Below are positions 16,227 to 26,547 of a DNA stretch of 64,000 nt, one piece after another; position 1 is the first letter of the stretch, and each line of letters opens with the position of its first letter. The stretch covers positions 723,660-787,659 of the forward strand of contig JANVCC010009742.1 in the NCBI GenBank assembly GCA_025345505.1, read 5' to 3'. This stretch comes from Todiramphus chloris collaris. Its lineage: Eukaryota > Chordata > Aves > Coraciiformes > Alcedinidae. A program made the position numbers and the translations under genes. A model generated the notes under the pieces. It was given only the letters and a program-made list of their open reading frames with translations, had not been told where the DNA came from and did not search any database.

Positions 16227-17233
16227 CAGACACTCTCCGTTACGCGGGAGGTTAAAGCGGGATCAGCGATCAGCAGGCGTGGGTCGCGTGCCAACCACAG
16301 TTTGACGGTCAGTTTGTCTTTGTCTTTTGGTTCGAGTTCGATGCTGTTTTCCAGCGCCAGCCCGGCCTCGGTCAGCCAGTCACGCATCTGGTTGTCGTTG
16401 AAGCCAAGCCGTATATGCGCATGGCTGTCCCGCAGGAATTCAAGATCGTGCGGGGCGAAATCGACGATCAGCATGCGCCCGCCCGCACGCAAGGCGCGTG
16501 CGGCCTCGCGGATGGCCTCGGCAGGATTGTCGAGGAAGTGCAGCACCTGATGAACGGTCACCAGATCGAAGGACTCCCGGTCAACCGGCAGCGAATAGAC
16601 ATCGCCCTGGCGGACCTGCGCATTGGTGATGCCGGACCGGTCGAGATTGGAGCGGGCAATGGTCAGCATGTCGCGATTGATATCGATGCCGACGCCGCGT
16701 ACGTAAAGCGGGGCAAACAGTTCGAGAAGACGGCCGGTGCCGGTGCCCACGTCAAGCATCGCTTGGAACGGCGTGCGCCCGATGATCTTCGTCAGCGCGG
16801 CTTCCACCGCGCCATCCGGCACATGCAGCGAACGGATAGCGTCCCAGCTGGTGGCATTGGCACTGAAATAGGCAGCGGCCCGCTCGCGGCGCTGCAGCTT
16901 CACCGAGCCGAGCCGCTCGATATCACGCTCCAGCAACGGATCGGACACATCAAGACGATCGAGCAGGATCCGGGCGATATCGCCAACCACCAGGGATTCA
17001 GCGAGGCGGAAATAGGCCCAGGAGCCCTCCTGATAACGGTTGATCAGATTGGCTTCGAACAGCAGCTTGAGATGGCGGGAGACGCGCGGCTGCGACTGCC
17101 CGAGGATGGAGGTCAGATCGGAAACCGTCAGATCCCCCCGGGACAACAGCGCCAGAATGCGCAGGCGGCTGGGTTCCGCCGCTGCCTTCAGCGTATCGAC
17201 CATCAGGTCAAGATTGAGATCACGTTTGTCCAT
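16226..17233 (-). CDS. ArsR-type regulator fused to a SAM-dependent methyltransferase domain
   Basis: The ATG at 17233 (MDKRDLNLDLM) gives 335 residues; the frame is open further upstream, but without similarity. An ArsR winged helix occupies about residues 8-95 (AAAEPSRLRILALL, then LGQSQPRVSRHLKLL). A class I methyltransferase fold follows at about 135-310 with motif I MLDVGTGTGRLLELF and GVGIDINRDML. No metal-binding CxC is visible in the ArsR part. Because it is coupled to metF, I infer that it senses SAM or S-adenosylhomocysteine through the methyltransferase-like domain and controls the methionine cycle, analogous in logic to SahR. Catalytic methylation is not proven. Confidence 0.8.
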   Translation of the reverse strand: MDKRDLNLDLMVDTLKAAAEPSRLRILALLSRGDLTVSDLTSILGQSQPRVSRHLKLLFEANLINRYQEGSWAYFRLAESLVVGDIARILLDRLDVSDPLLERDIERLGSVKLQRRERAAAYFSANATSWDAIRSLHVPDGAVEAALTKIIGRTPFQAMLDVGTGTGRLLELFAPLYVRGVGIDINRDMLTIARSNLDRSGITNAQVRQGDVYSLPVDRESFDLVTVHQVLHFLDNPAEAIREAARALRAGGRMLIVDFAPHDLEFLRDSHAHIRLGFNDNQMRDWLTEAGLALENSIELEPKDKDKLTVKLWLARDPRLLIADPALTSRVTESV

Positions 17234-17252
17234 CAAGGTATCCTCAAAAGAT

Positions 17253-17268
17253 ATAAAGATATGTTTAT
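17253..17268. promoter_or_regulatory. Candidate ArsR-type operator upstream of the arsR-metF operon
   Basis: ATAAA-G-ATAT-G-TTTAT is a 16-bp near-perfect palindrome (14 of 16 positions) lying 20 nt upstream of the ArsR-methyltransferase start. Such AT-rich palindromes are typical of ArsR sites, but binding is only inferred. Confidence 0.4.
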
Positions 17269-17375
17269 GTGAGAAATACAGATTTGGCAAGTTTTGTTTT
17301 TCCGTTGACGGCAAATTTCGTCGCGTCTGAAATAGGCTGGTATATCGATCAGCGAATCGGCGGGAAGAGAGTGCA

Positions 17376-18608
<1,233 letters not shown>

Positions 18609-18647
18609 TGCATTCCATTCGCCACAGATCGGCGAAGGACGCAAGCA

Positions 18648-19256
18648 TCAGCCGGGATAAATCCATTGCTCCGGCAGACGCGCATCGATTTTTTCGCCGG
18701 AACGGATGATTCCCGGCACTTCAACCCAGACGACGATGCCGCGCAGCCGCTTCGACGCCTTGACGAAGTCAAGCGCCGTCGCGGTGTGATCGGCGGTCTG
18801 CGCCCGCTCGGCGATGGAGCGTCCGGCGACCTTGCACGGCGCGTTCTGTCCGTCGACCTTCAGCGTCACGCCGCCTTCGAAGAACAGCAATGTGCGCGGC
18901 GGCAGCATGGAAAGCGAGGGAATGCCATCGACAACCATGTTGGCGCCGATCCATTCGGGCTTGATGTGCGCCAGACCCATGGCCTTAGCAATGGCTTCGA
19001 GTTCGTCTACCGCCAGAATGGAAATATGCCGCTCATTGCGCATTTCGGTACCGCGCGGGTACCAGGGTTCGCGCCCGCCGGACCGGCGCGTCAGGCCCGC
19101 GTGATAATCGCCGCGGATGCCTTCAAAGGTGAGATCGAGCGTGTCCGTGGCAGCGGTGACAAAACTGTCTTTCGGCGCCTGGAACAGGCCGCTCACCCGT
19201 CCGACAATCTTGCGGGCCGGAAGGATGTCCGTTCTGGTTGCGAAAAGGTCTGTCAT
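18648..19256 (-). CDS. MOSC domain protein
   Basis: The 202-residue protein consists of a single MOSC beta-barrel. The conserved Cys is in NAPCKVAG at about residue 135, after GANMVVDGIPSLSMLPP. MOSC domains bind molybdenum cofactor or carry out sulfur transfer and N-oxide reduction, as in the C-terminal domain of Moco sulfurase, YiiM and YcbX. Substrate is unknown. It lies upstream of the cobalamin riboswitch on the same strand, so transcription entering from it would cross the riboswitch. Confidence 0.82.
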   Translation of the reverse strand: MTDLFATRTDILPARKIVGRVSGLFQAPKDSFVTAATDTLDLTFEGIRGDYHAGLTRRSGGREPWYPRGTEMRNERHISILAVDELEAIAKAMGLAHIKPEWIGANMVVDGIPSLSMLPPRTLLFFEGGVTLKVDGQNAPCKVAGRSIAERAQTADHTATALDFVKASKRLRGIVVWVEVPGIIRSGEKIDARLPEQWIYPG

Positions 19257-19346
19257 GACGGCACTCCGGTGAAATCAGCCGCATCTTAGGAAAATTGCTT
19301 GTTAAAACCAGCCAATATCACTGATGGAAACGTCAAAATTGGTGAT

Positions 19347-19368
19347 GGGAGGGCGTTGCCGCCCTCCC
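19347..19368 (-). terminator. Terminator of ettA
   Basis: A perfect 8-bp stem (gggagggc / gccctccc) with a 6-nt loop lies just after the ettA stop. On the minus strand it is followed by CACCAATTTTGACG, a short T-run. Confidence 0.7.
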
Positions 19369-19375
19369 GGTCGCA

Positions 19376-21025
19376 TCAGCGTGTCAGAGGCTTGTAGCTC
19401 GGACGCTTCGGATTGACGCTGTCCGGTCCGAGACGACGGATCTTGTCGTTCTCATAGTCCTGGAAGTTGCCTTCGAACCATTCGACGTGGCTGTCGCCTT
19501 CGAAGGCCAGGATATGCGTCGCCAGCCGGTCGAGGAACATGCGATCGTGGCTGATGATAACGGCGCAGCCGGCGTATTTTTCCAGCGCGTCTTCCAGAGC
19601 CGCAAGCGTTTCGGTGTCAAGATCGTTGGTCGGTTCGTCGAGCAGTAGGACATTGCCGCCGGATTGCAGCATCTTGGCAAGATGCACGCGGTTACGCTGA
19701 CCGCCGGAGAGATTGCCGACCTTCTGCTGCTGGTCACCGCCCTTGAAGTTGAACGCCGAGACATAGGCGCGCGAATTCATCTCGTTCTTGCCGATCTTGA
19801 TGATTTCATTGCCGCCGGAAATTTCTTCCCAGACATTCTTCTCCGCCGCGAGGTGATCGCGGCTCTGGTCGACGTAACCGAGATGAACCGTTTCACCGAC
19901 GCGGATCGAGCCGGAATCCGGCTTTTCCTGTCCGGTGATCATCTTGAACAGCGTGGTCTTACCCGCACCGTTCGGACCGATGATGCCGACAATACCGCCG
20001 GGCGGCAGCTTGAAGGTCAGATTTTCGATGAGAACGCGGTCACCGAAGGATTTGGTAAGGTTCTCTGCTTCGATAACCACCTGACCGAGGCGTTCGCCCG
20101 CCGGAATGATGATCTGCGCATCGCCGGGACGCTGTTCATTGGCGGCATCGACCAGCGCGTCATAGGCCTTGATGCGGGCTTTCGACTTGGCCTGACGTGC
20201 CTTGGGGCTGGCGGAAATCCACTCGCGCTCGCGCTCCAGAGCCTTCTGGCGCGAGTCGTCCTCGCGGCCTTCCTGCTGCATGCGCTTGGCCTTCGCACCG
20301 AGATAGGCGGAGTAATTGCCTTCGTAGGGGATGCCGCGGCCGCGGTCGAGTTCGAGAATCCAGCCGGTCACATTGTCGAGGAAGTAGCGATCATGCGTGA
20401 TCAGCAGGACGGAGCCGGCATATTCGCGCAGGTGCTTTTCCAGCCAGGCGGTGGTTTCGGCGTCAAGGTGGTTGGTCGGCTCGTCGAGGAGCAGAAGATC
20501 GGGCTGCGAGAGGAGCAGGCGGCACAGTGCCACACGGCGGCGCTCACCACCGGACAGCTTTTCCACGCCGGAATCACCGGGCGGGCAGCGCAGCGCTTCC
20601 ATGGCCATTTCCACCTGGGATTCCAGATCCCAGAGGTTCTTGGCGTCGATGATATCCTGCAACTTGGCGCCTTCATCGGCGGTTTCGTCGGAATAGTTCA
20701 TCATCAGTTCGTTGTAGCGGTCGAGAACGGCCTTCTTGTCCGCGACGCCATCCATGACGTTGCCCATCACGTCCTTGGTGGGATCGAGATAGGGTTCCTG
20801 CGCGAGGTAACCGACCGTGGCACCGTCAGCCAGCCAGGCTTCGCCGGTATATTCCTTGTCCATGCCGGCCATGATCTTGAGGATCGTCGACTTACCCGCA
20901 CCGTTCGGTCCGAGGATACCGATCTTGGCGTCGGGGTAGAAGGAAAGATGGATGTTTTCGAGAACCTTCTTGGTTCCGTATGCCTTGTTCAGGCCGGCCA
21001 TATGGTAAATGAATTGGCGTGCCAT
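19376..21025 (-). CDS. ettA: Energy-dependent translational throttle protein EttA (ABC-F ATPase)
   Basis: I chose the ATG at 21025 (MARQFIYHM), giving 549 residues, the normal EttA size (about 555). Two ABC domains each carry Walker A GPNGAGKST (or GPNGAGKTT), a signature (LSGGERRRVA, LSGGQRNRVH) and Walker B LLLDEPTNHLD or LLLDEPTNDLD. The arm insertion and linker EREREWISASPKARQAKSKA are typical. EttA binds the ribosomal E site and gates entry into elongation according to the ATP/ADP ratio. It has no transmembrane domain. The gene is monocistronic. Confidence 0.93.
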   Translation of the reverse strand: MARQFIYHMAGLNKAYGTKKVLENIHLSFYPDAKIGILGPNGAGKSTILKIMAGMDKEYTGEAWLADGATVGYLAQEPYLDPTKDVMGNVMDGVADKKAVLDRYNELMMNYSDETADEGAKLQDIIDAKNLWDLESQVEMAMEALRCPPGDSGVEKLSGGERRRVALCRLLLSQPDLLLLDEPTNHLDAETTAWLEKHLREYAGSVLLITHDRYFLDNVTGWILELDRGRGIPYEGNYSAYLGAKAKRMQQEGREDDSRQKALEREREWISASPKARQAKSKARIKAYDALVDAANEQRPGDAQIIIPAGERLGQVVIEAENLTKSFGDRVLIENLTFKLPPGGIVGIIGPNGAGKTTLFKMITGQEKPDSGSIRVGETVHLGYVDQSRDHLAAEKNVWEEISGGNEIIKIGKNEMNSRAYVSAFNFKGGDQQQKVGNLSGGQRNRVHLAKMLQSGGNVLLLDEPTNDLDTETLAALEDALEKYAGCAVIISHDRMFLDRLATHILAFEGDSHVEWFEGNFQDYENDKIRRLGPDSVNPKRPSYKPLTR

Positions 21026-21593
21026 AACGCGCGTCACTCCGATGTTCGGGATTTTTGGGACATGAATTTGCGCCGTATGTAGGCGAAAGGGGCGCGGGTG
21101 GCAATGCACGCGGCATTTATTTCGGGATTGCCGGGCGTTTTACGGGGTATTTGCATTCCTGTCGAACCACACACAACGGAAATGCAAACCGTCCTTCAGA
21201 ATGAGCGAAACCGGGTGCGGATATTTCCGTCACCCGGTTTCCCCTCTGGTGCCGCATTTGGGGAGCGTCCTCTTCCCCCCGGAACGGCCATGTAACTGGC
21301 AAGCGCCTGGATATCCCGGTCCGGACAATCATCCCCCGACGCCGCAAATCAGCGTTCTGTCAGCCGTGAAAGCCGGGGACGATCGAGAGAAGACACAGGA
21401 TCCAATCTCTTTCGGAAAGAAGTTTTGCGGCAAGTTTTTGTCGTTTGCAAGAGGTTTTGCAAAATAAAATTGCAGCACAAAAGGCGTGATTATTTATTGT
21501 GCAAAAACCCATGGAGATACCCGAATTTACGCAGAATTTATTGTGGATTGACTAATCACGCGCCACCCTTTCAATTGATCGCGGGAGGCATGA
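21026..21593. other. 568-nt intergenic region between ettA and the hydrolase operon
   Basis: No credible gene is seen; short frames lack ribosome sites and similarity. It should contain the divergent promoters of ettA and the hydrolase. It includes the half-repeat at 21160-21180. Close to the hydrolase there is an AT-rich stretch with the imperfect palindrome TTGCAAAATAAAATTGCA near 21457. Confidence 0.5.
21160..21180. repeat. Remnant half-site of the dispersed palindromic repeat
   Basis: TGTCGAACCACACACAACGG resembles the outer end of the right arm of the complete copy at 8954-8985 and its flank, with two changes. No left arm is nearby, so it appears to be a decayed copy. Confidence 0.5.
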
Positions 21594-22562
21594 ATGGGTT
21601 TTGCAGACATCGAAACGGTCCGGTCGCCGACGGGTGCGGCGCTTGCCATGCGCTTTTCACCCGCCGCAGGCAGCGGCACAGCCATTATCCAGATCAGCCA
21701 CGGCCTTGCCGAACACTGCCTGCGCTATGGCCGTTTTGCCGAGCATCTCAACAGGCACGGTTTTCATGTCTACGCCCACGATCATCGCGGCCACGGCTAT
21801 ACCAAAGCCGATGGCGCGCCGCCCGGCCGTTTCGCCGAGCGGGACGGCATGCGCCTGGTGCTCGAGGACATGGACGCGGTGAATGCCGCGGCCCGCGCCC
21901 GTCACCCCGGCCTGCCGCTTGTTCTCTTCGGCCACTCCATGGGCGGCCTGATCGGTCTCAATTACGTGCTGGGCTATCAGCAAAAGGTCGATGCCGCCGC
22001 CATCTGGAACGCCAATTTCTCTGCCGGGCTTGCCGGACGGCTGGCGCAGGGCATCCTGCGGGCCGAACGCATGCTGCTTGGCTCCGATGTGCCGAGCATG
22101 CTTCTGCCGAAATTGACCTTTCAGGCCTGGGCACGCGGCATCATGGATGCCCGCACACCATTTGACTGGCTGTCACGCGACCCTGATGAAGTGGACGCCT
22201 ATATCGCCGATCCCCTGTGCGGCTGGGATGCCTCGGTCAGCATGTGGCGCGATGTCTTCGGCTTCACCTTTGCCGGAGCCGACAACAGCCGCCTTGCCAA
22301 GGTACGGCGCACCCTGCCCTTCAATCTCGCCGGCGGGGCGGAAGATCCCGCCACGGCCGGGGGCAGCGCCGTGACGCATCTCGGCAGGCGGATGCAGCGG
22401 CTCGGCTTCAGCGATGTCACGACCAAAGTTTATGCCGACACCCGCCACGAAGGCTTGAACGAAATCAACCGCGACGTAATCATGCGTGACTTCACCGATT
22501 GGGCGGTTCGAGTCGTTCAGCAACAAGCCCCGAAACAAACACTGAATTTGGAGCCACTTTAA
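21594..22562 (+). CDS. Alpha/beta hydrolase, monoacylglycerol lipase-like (Hydrolase_4)
   Basis: The 322-residue protein has the oxyanion-hole region ISHGLAEHCLRYGRFAEHL, a core YAHDHRGHGYT, the nucleophile elbow GHSMGG with serine at about residue 116, and a late His in TRHEGLNEI. These fit a Ser-Asp-His triad and the serine aminopeptidase S33 / monoacylglycerol lipase class. Short acyl esters are likely substrates. The CoA-transferase begins 5 nt after its stop, so it is the first gene of a three-gene operon. Confidence 0.82.
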   Translation: MGFADIETVRSPTGAALAMRFSPAAGSGTAIIQISHGLAEHCLRYGRFAEHLNRHGFHVYAHDHRGHGYTKADGAPPGRFAERDGMRLVLEDMDAVNAAARARHPGLPLVLFGHSMGGLIGLNYVLGYQQKVDAAAIWNANFSAGLAGRLAQGILRAERMLLGSDVPSMLLPKLTFQAWARGIMDARTPFDWLSRDPDEVDAYIADPLCGWDASVSMWRDVFGFTFAGADNSRLAKVRRTLPFNLAGGAEDPATAGGSAVTHLGRRMQRLGFSDVTTKVYADTRHEGLNEINRDVIMRDFTDWAVRVVQQQAPKQTLNLEPL

Positions 22563-22567
22563 CAACC

Positions 22568-23755
22568 ATGACTGAAGCTCCCCTCAAAGGCGTGCGTGTC
22601 ATCGAACTCGCCCGCGTCCTCGCCGGACCATGGGCCGGACAGATTCTGGCCGATCTTGGTGCCGATGTGATCAAGGTGGAGAATCCCGCCGGCGGCGACG
22701 AAACCCGCGGCTGGGGCCCGCCCTTCATCACCAGCAAGGAAGGCGAAAACCTCTCTGCCGCCTATTTTCATTCCTGCAACCGCGGCAAGCGCTCGATCAC
22801 CGTCGATTTCACCTCGCCCGAAGGCCAGGAGACGGTGCGGGCACTCTGCCGCACGGCGGATGTCGTCCTGGAAAACTTCAAGGTCGGCGGCCTGAAGAAG
22901 TATGGTCTCGACTATGAAACATTGAGCACCGACAATCCGCGCCTCGTCTACTGCTCCATCACCGGTTTCGGCCAGACCGGCCCCTATGCCAGCCAGGCCG
23001 GTTATGACTTCATCATCCAGGGCATGTCCGGGCTGATGTCGGTCACCGGCGAGCCGGACCGCGAACCGCAGAAAGTCGGCCTTGCCGTCGCCGATGTGTT
23101 CACCGGGCTTTACTCGGTCATTGCCATTCAGGCGGCACTGGCGCATGCGGCAAAGACCGGCGAAGGCCAGCTGGTGGATATGGCATTGTTCGATGTGCAG
23201 TCCGCCGTCATGGCCAATCAGGCGATGAACTATCTCGCCACCGGCAAAAGCCCGAACCGCATGGGCAATGCCCATCCCAACATTTCGCCCTACGAGGTCG
23301 TGCCCACCTCCGACGGCCATCTCATTCTTGCCGTCGGCAATGACGGGCAGTTCGCCCGTTTCTGCGCGATCATGGGGCTGGACGGCCTCAGCGCCGATCC
23401 GCGCTTTCTCACCAACCGGGCTCGGCTGGAAAACCGGGCCGCACTGACCGCAATCATCCGGGCCGAAACGCAAAAGCGCACGCGCGCCGACCTCCTCGCC
23501 GCCTGCGCCCAGAATGCCGTGCCTGCCGGGCCGATCAACCGCATCGGCGAAATGTTCGACGATCCGCAGATCGTCTCCCGGCAGTTGCGTCTCGACCTTG
23601 ATGATGCCCATGGCAGCAGCATCCCCTCGGTGCGCACGCCGATCGTCATGTCGAAGACACCCCTCACCTACAACAGACCCTCGCCGCGCCTCGGCGAACA
23701 CAGTGCAGACATTCTCCAGGAATTGAAGGACGCATCCGATGAAAACCGGCGGTGA
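22568..23755 (+). CDS. Class III CoA-transferase (CaiB/BaiF family)
   Basis: The ATG at 22568 (MTEAPLKGVRV) gives 395 residues, standard for the family. Motifs include VIELARVLAGPWAGQILADL, GADVIKVE, RGKRSITVDF and VVLENFKVGGLKKYGLDY; the Asp of MALFDVQ fits the catalytic carboxylate. The family moves CoA between acyl groups by a ternary-complex mechanism (for example formyl-CoA:oxalate, carnitine or succinyl-CoA dependent enzymes). Acceptor unknown. The downstream ThDP enzyme overlaps it by 17 nt. Confidence 0.88.
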   Translation: MTEAPLKGVRVIELARVLAGPWAGQILADLGADVIKVENPAGGDETRGWGPPFITSKEGENLSAAYFHSCNRGKRSITVDFTSPEGQETVRALCRTADVVLENFKVGGLKKYGLDYETLSTDNPRLVYCSITGFGQTGPYASQAGYDFIIQGMSGLMSVTGEPDREPQKVGLAVADVFTGLYSVIAIQAALAHAAKTGEGQLVDMALFDVQSAVMANQAMNYLATGKSPNRMGNAHPNISPYEVVPTSDGHLILAVGNDGQFARFCAIMGLDGLSADPRFLTNRARLENRAALTAIIRAETQKRTRADLLAACAQNAVPAGPINRIGEMFDDPQIVSRQLRLDLDDAHGSSIPSVRTPIVMSKTPLTYNRPSPRLGEHSADILQELKDASDENRR

Positions 23756-25388
23756 ATTGATCGTAGAAGCCCTGAAAGCCAATGGCGCGGAACAGCTGTT
23801 CTGCGTTCCCGGCGAAAGCTACCTCGCCGTGCTGGACGCGCTGGTGGATGCCGATGTGGGCGTGACCGTCTGCCGGGCCGAAGGCGGTGCGGCGATGATG
23901 GCCGAAGCCTGGGGCAAACTGACCGGCAAGCCCGGCATCTGCTTCGTCACCCGCGGCCCCGGCGCAACCAACGCCTCGCCCGGCATCCACATCGCCATGC
24001 AGGATTCGACCCCGCTGATCCTGTTCATCGGCCAGGTGCAGCGCGATGCACGTGAACGCGAAGCCTTCCAGGAAGTGGAATACCGCCGCTTCTTTGCCGA
24101 CACCGCCAAATGGGTAGCCGAAATCGACGACGCCCGCCGTATCCCGGAATTCGTCACCCGCGCCTTCTCCGTCGCCACGTCAGGCCGCCCCGGTCCTGTC
24201 GTGCTCGCCCTGCCGGAAGACATGCTGACCGACAAGGTCGAAGCGGTGGCCGCACAGGGCTGGCAGCCGGTCGAGACAGGCCCGTCGCCTGCCAGCATCG
24301 AGAAACTCGCCGACCTGCTGCAGGGCGCCAAAAAACCGTTCATGATCCTCGGCGGCTCGCGCTGGGACGAAGCGGCCGTGCGCTCCATCACCCGCTTTGC
24401 CGAGAAGTGGCACCTGCCGGTCGGCTGTTCCTTCCGCCGCCAGATGCTGTTCGATCACCTGCATCCGAATTATGCCGGCGACGTCGGTATCGGCATCAAC
24501 CCGGCACTTGCCACACGCGTCAAGGAGGCTGATGTGCTTCTGCTCGTCGGCGGACGTTTCGGCGAAATGCCGTCCTCGGGCTATACGCTGATGGACAGCC
24601 CCTACCCCAGGCAGACACTGATCCATGTGCATCCCGACGCCGATGAGCTCGGCCGCGTCTATCGCCCCGCCCTTGCCATCAACGCCGCACCGGATGCCTT
24701 CGCCGCGGCGGTAGACCATCTGGCGCCGCCATCGCATATCAACTGGCCCGGCGAGGCGGAAGTTGCCCACGCTGCTTATCTCACATGGTCGACCCCGCCG
24801 CAGACCGGACCCGGCAATGTCGCCATGGGCCCGATCATGACCTATCTGGAAAGCGTGCTGCCGGAAGACGCCATCATGACCAATGGCGCGGGCAACTACG
24901 CCACCTGGCTGCACCGTTTCCATCGCTTCCGCCGGTTCGGCACGCAGGCTGCGCCGACATCGGGCTCGATGGGTTACGGCCTTCCCGCCGCTGTCGCGGC
25001 GAAACGGCTTTATCCCGAGCGGACCGTGGTCTGCTTTGCCGGTGACGGCTGCTTCCTGATGAACGGTCAGGATTTTGCAACGGCGGTGAAATACGGGTTG
25101 CCGATCATCGTGCTCGTCATCAACAACAATATCTACGGCACCATCCGCATGCATCAGGAGCGGGAATATCCCGGCCGCGTGTCGGCAACGGACCTGACCA
25201 ACCCTGATTTTGCCATGCTGGCCCGCGCCTATGGCGGACATGGAGAGACGGTCGAGAAGACGGCTGATTTCGAAGGTGCATGGCAACGCGCGGTGCAAAG
25301 CGGCAAACCGTCGATCATCGAAATCCGGCTCGACCCCGAAGCAATCACGCCGGCGAAAACCTTGACGGACATCCGCAATAAGCGTTGA
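23739..25388 (+). CDS. Thiamine diphosphate-dependent enzyme (acetolactate synthase/benzoylformate decarboxylase superfamily)
   Basis: The 549-residue protein has three ThDP domains. The N-terminal Pyr domain carries the catalytic Glu in CRAEGGAAMMAEA (about residue 48). The central domain follows at about 190-330. The PP domain has GDGCFLMNGQDFATAVKYGL (GDG-N motif, about 430-450). It resembles uncharacterised acetolactate-synthase-like enzymes of Rhizobiales more than oxalyl-CoA decarboxylase. Coupling to a CoA-transferase suggests that a 2-oxo acid or acyl-CoA is decarboxylated or carboligated, but no product can be named. Confidence 0.83.
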   Translation: MKTGGELIVEALKANGAEQLFCVPGESYLAVLDALVDADVGVTVCRAEGGAAMMAEAWGKLTGKPGICFVTRGPGATNASPGIHIAMQDSTPLILFIGQVQRDAREREAFQEVEYRRFFADTAKWVAEIDDARRIPEFVTRAFSVATSGRPGPVVLALPEDMLTDKVEAVAAQGWQPVETGPSPASIEKLADLLQGAKKPFMILGGSRWDEAAVRSITRFAEKWHLPVGCSFRRQMLFDHLHPNYAGDVGIGINPALATRVKEADVLLLVGGRFGEMPSSGYTLMDSPYPRQTLIHVHPDADELGRVYRPALAINAAPDAFAAAVDHLAPPSHINWPGEAEVAHAAYLTWSTPPQTGPGNVAMGPIMTYLESVLPEDAIMTNGAGNYATWLHRFHRFRRFGTQAAPTSGSMGYGLPAAVAAKRLYPERTVVCFAGDGCFLMNGQDFATAVKYGLPIIVLVINNNIYGTIRMHQEREYPGRVSATDLTNPDFAMLARAYGGHGETVEKTADFEGAWQRAVQSGKPSIIEIRLDPEAITPAKTLTDIRNKR

Positions 25389-25462
25389 TCATTCCCTGTT
25401 GAATGATTTGAGGATGGAAAGGCGGCTCTTTCAGTGTTAAGGAGCGCGCCTGACCAGACAAT

Positions 25463-26209
25463 ATGAAAGCCTGCACATTGAGCAATCCGGCAATCACAAT
25501 CGTAATTCCATGCCGAAACGAGGCCGCAAACCTGGCCTTCCTTCTCGATGAAGTGGATGCAGCCATGGAAGGCCGCAGCTACGAAGTGGTGGTGGTCGAT
25601 GACGGTTCGACCGATGGAACGGGCGACGCCCTGGCCGAACGCATCCGAGCCGGAAAGCCGCTGCGCCATATCCGCCACGACAAATCTGCCGGCCAGAGCG
25701 CTGCGGTCCGATCCGGCGTTTTCGCCGCAAGGGGCAAAGTCGTCGTGACGATGGATGGCGATGGCCAGAACGATCCGGCCTATCTGCCCAGGCTCGCCGA
25801 TGCGCTGATCCAGGCGGGCCCCGCCGTGGGCATTGCCGCCGGCCAGCGCCTGAAGCGCACCGACACCAAGCTCAAGCAGATATCGTCGAAACTCGCCAAC
25901 AAGCTGCGCGGCGCCATCCTGAAGGACAACACGCGCGATTCCGGCTGCGGGTTGAAGGCGGTGCACACCCAGCTTTTCCGCGAACTGCCGTTCTTCGACG
26001 GCTGGCACCGCTACCTCCCCGCGCTGGTGATCCGCGAGGGTTACGGCGTCGTGCATGTGGATGTGGTGGACCGCGAACGCCGCCACGGCAAATCCAATTA
26101 CGGTATTCTCGACCGCGGCCTGCGCGGTATTCTCGATCTTTACGGTGTGTGGTGGCTGAGAAAGCGCCGCAAGACCGTTCCAACCATCACGGAGATCAGC
26201 CATGGCTGA
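25463..26209 (+). CDS. Family 2 glycosyltransferase, polyprenyl-phosphate sugar synthase-like (DPM1/RgtE type)
   Basis: The 248-residue GT-A enzyme has the opening strand AITIVIPCRNEAANLAFLLDE, the VVVVDDGSTDGTGDAL motif (DDGS), and MDGDGQNDPAYLP with the DxD-like metal site. There are no C-terminal transmembrane helices. Such enzymes load a sugar from a nucleotide donor onto a polyprenyl phosphate. The neighbours, a LABN protein (8-nt overlap) and a GT39 membrane transferase, suggest this donor feeds lipid A or LPS core modification, as in the rhizobial RgtE/GalA pathway. The sugar is inferred. Confidence 0.85.
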   Translation: MKACTLSNPAITIVIPCRNEAANLAFLLDEVDAAMEGRSYEVVVVDDGSTDGTGDALAERIRAGKPLRHIRHDKSAGQSAAVRSGVFAARGKVVVTMDGDGQNDPAYLPRLADALIQAGPAVGIAAGQRLKRTDTKLKQISSKLANKLRGAILKDNTRDSGCGLKAVHTQLFRELPFFDGWHRYLPALVIREGYGVVHVDVVDRERRHGKSNYGILDRGLRGILDLYGVWWLRKRRKTVPTITEISHG

Positions 26210-26522
26210 CGCATTTAGCAATTGGCTGCACTCGGTCTTTGTCGCCCAGTTTGACGCTTGGATCCTTCTCGGCTTTTTCGCACAGGGCTGCTTCACCATG
26301 CGCTTCGTCGTACAGTGGATTGCTTCGGAAAAGGCCAAGCGCAGCGTTGTTCCGGTGACGTTCTGGTTCTTCTCGCTGTTTGGCGGCGTTCTGCTCTTCA
26401 TCTACGCGATCGTGCGCAAGGACCCGGTGTTCATCGCCGGTCAGGGTTTGGGCCTTGTCGTCTACATCCGCAATCTGTGGCTGATCGCCAATGAGAAAAA
26501 GGCAATGACGCAGGACAGCTGA
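26202..26522 (+). CDS. LABN-domain small membrane protein
   Basis: The 106-residue protein has three hydrophobic helices and the lipid A biosynthesis N-terminal (LABN) motif: CFTMRFVVQWIASEKAKRS, then VPVTFWFFSLFGGVLLFIYA. In other bacteria this domain is attached to LpxB or stands alone beside GT2 and GT39 genes. It probably helps present or flip the polyprenyl-linked sugar. It overlaps the GT2 gene and lies 25 nt before the GT39 gene. Confidence 0.82.
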   Translation: MADAFSNWLHSVFVAQFDAWILLGFFAQGCFTMRFVVQWIASEKAKRSVVPVTFWFFSLFGGVLLFIYAIVRKDPVFIAGQGLGLVVYIRNLWLIANEKKAMTQDS

Positions 26523-26547
26523 GCCGAAGGCACCGCAAGGTACGATC

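Noticed and set aside
21201..21467. 88-codon open frame in the ettA-hydrolase gap
   Set aside because: No ribosome site, low-complexity Pro/Arg composition, and no recognisable domain; it covers the half-repeat region.
22568..25388. Formyl-CoA transferase / oxalyl-CoA decarboxylase pair (frc-oxc)
   Set aside because: The gene order is suggestive, but the ThDP protein resembles acetolactate-synthase-like enzymes and lacks features I expect for oxalyl-CoA decarboxylase; no oxalate transporter is nearby.
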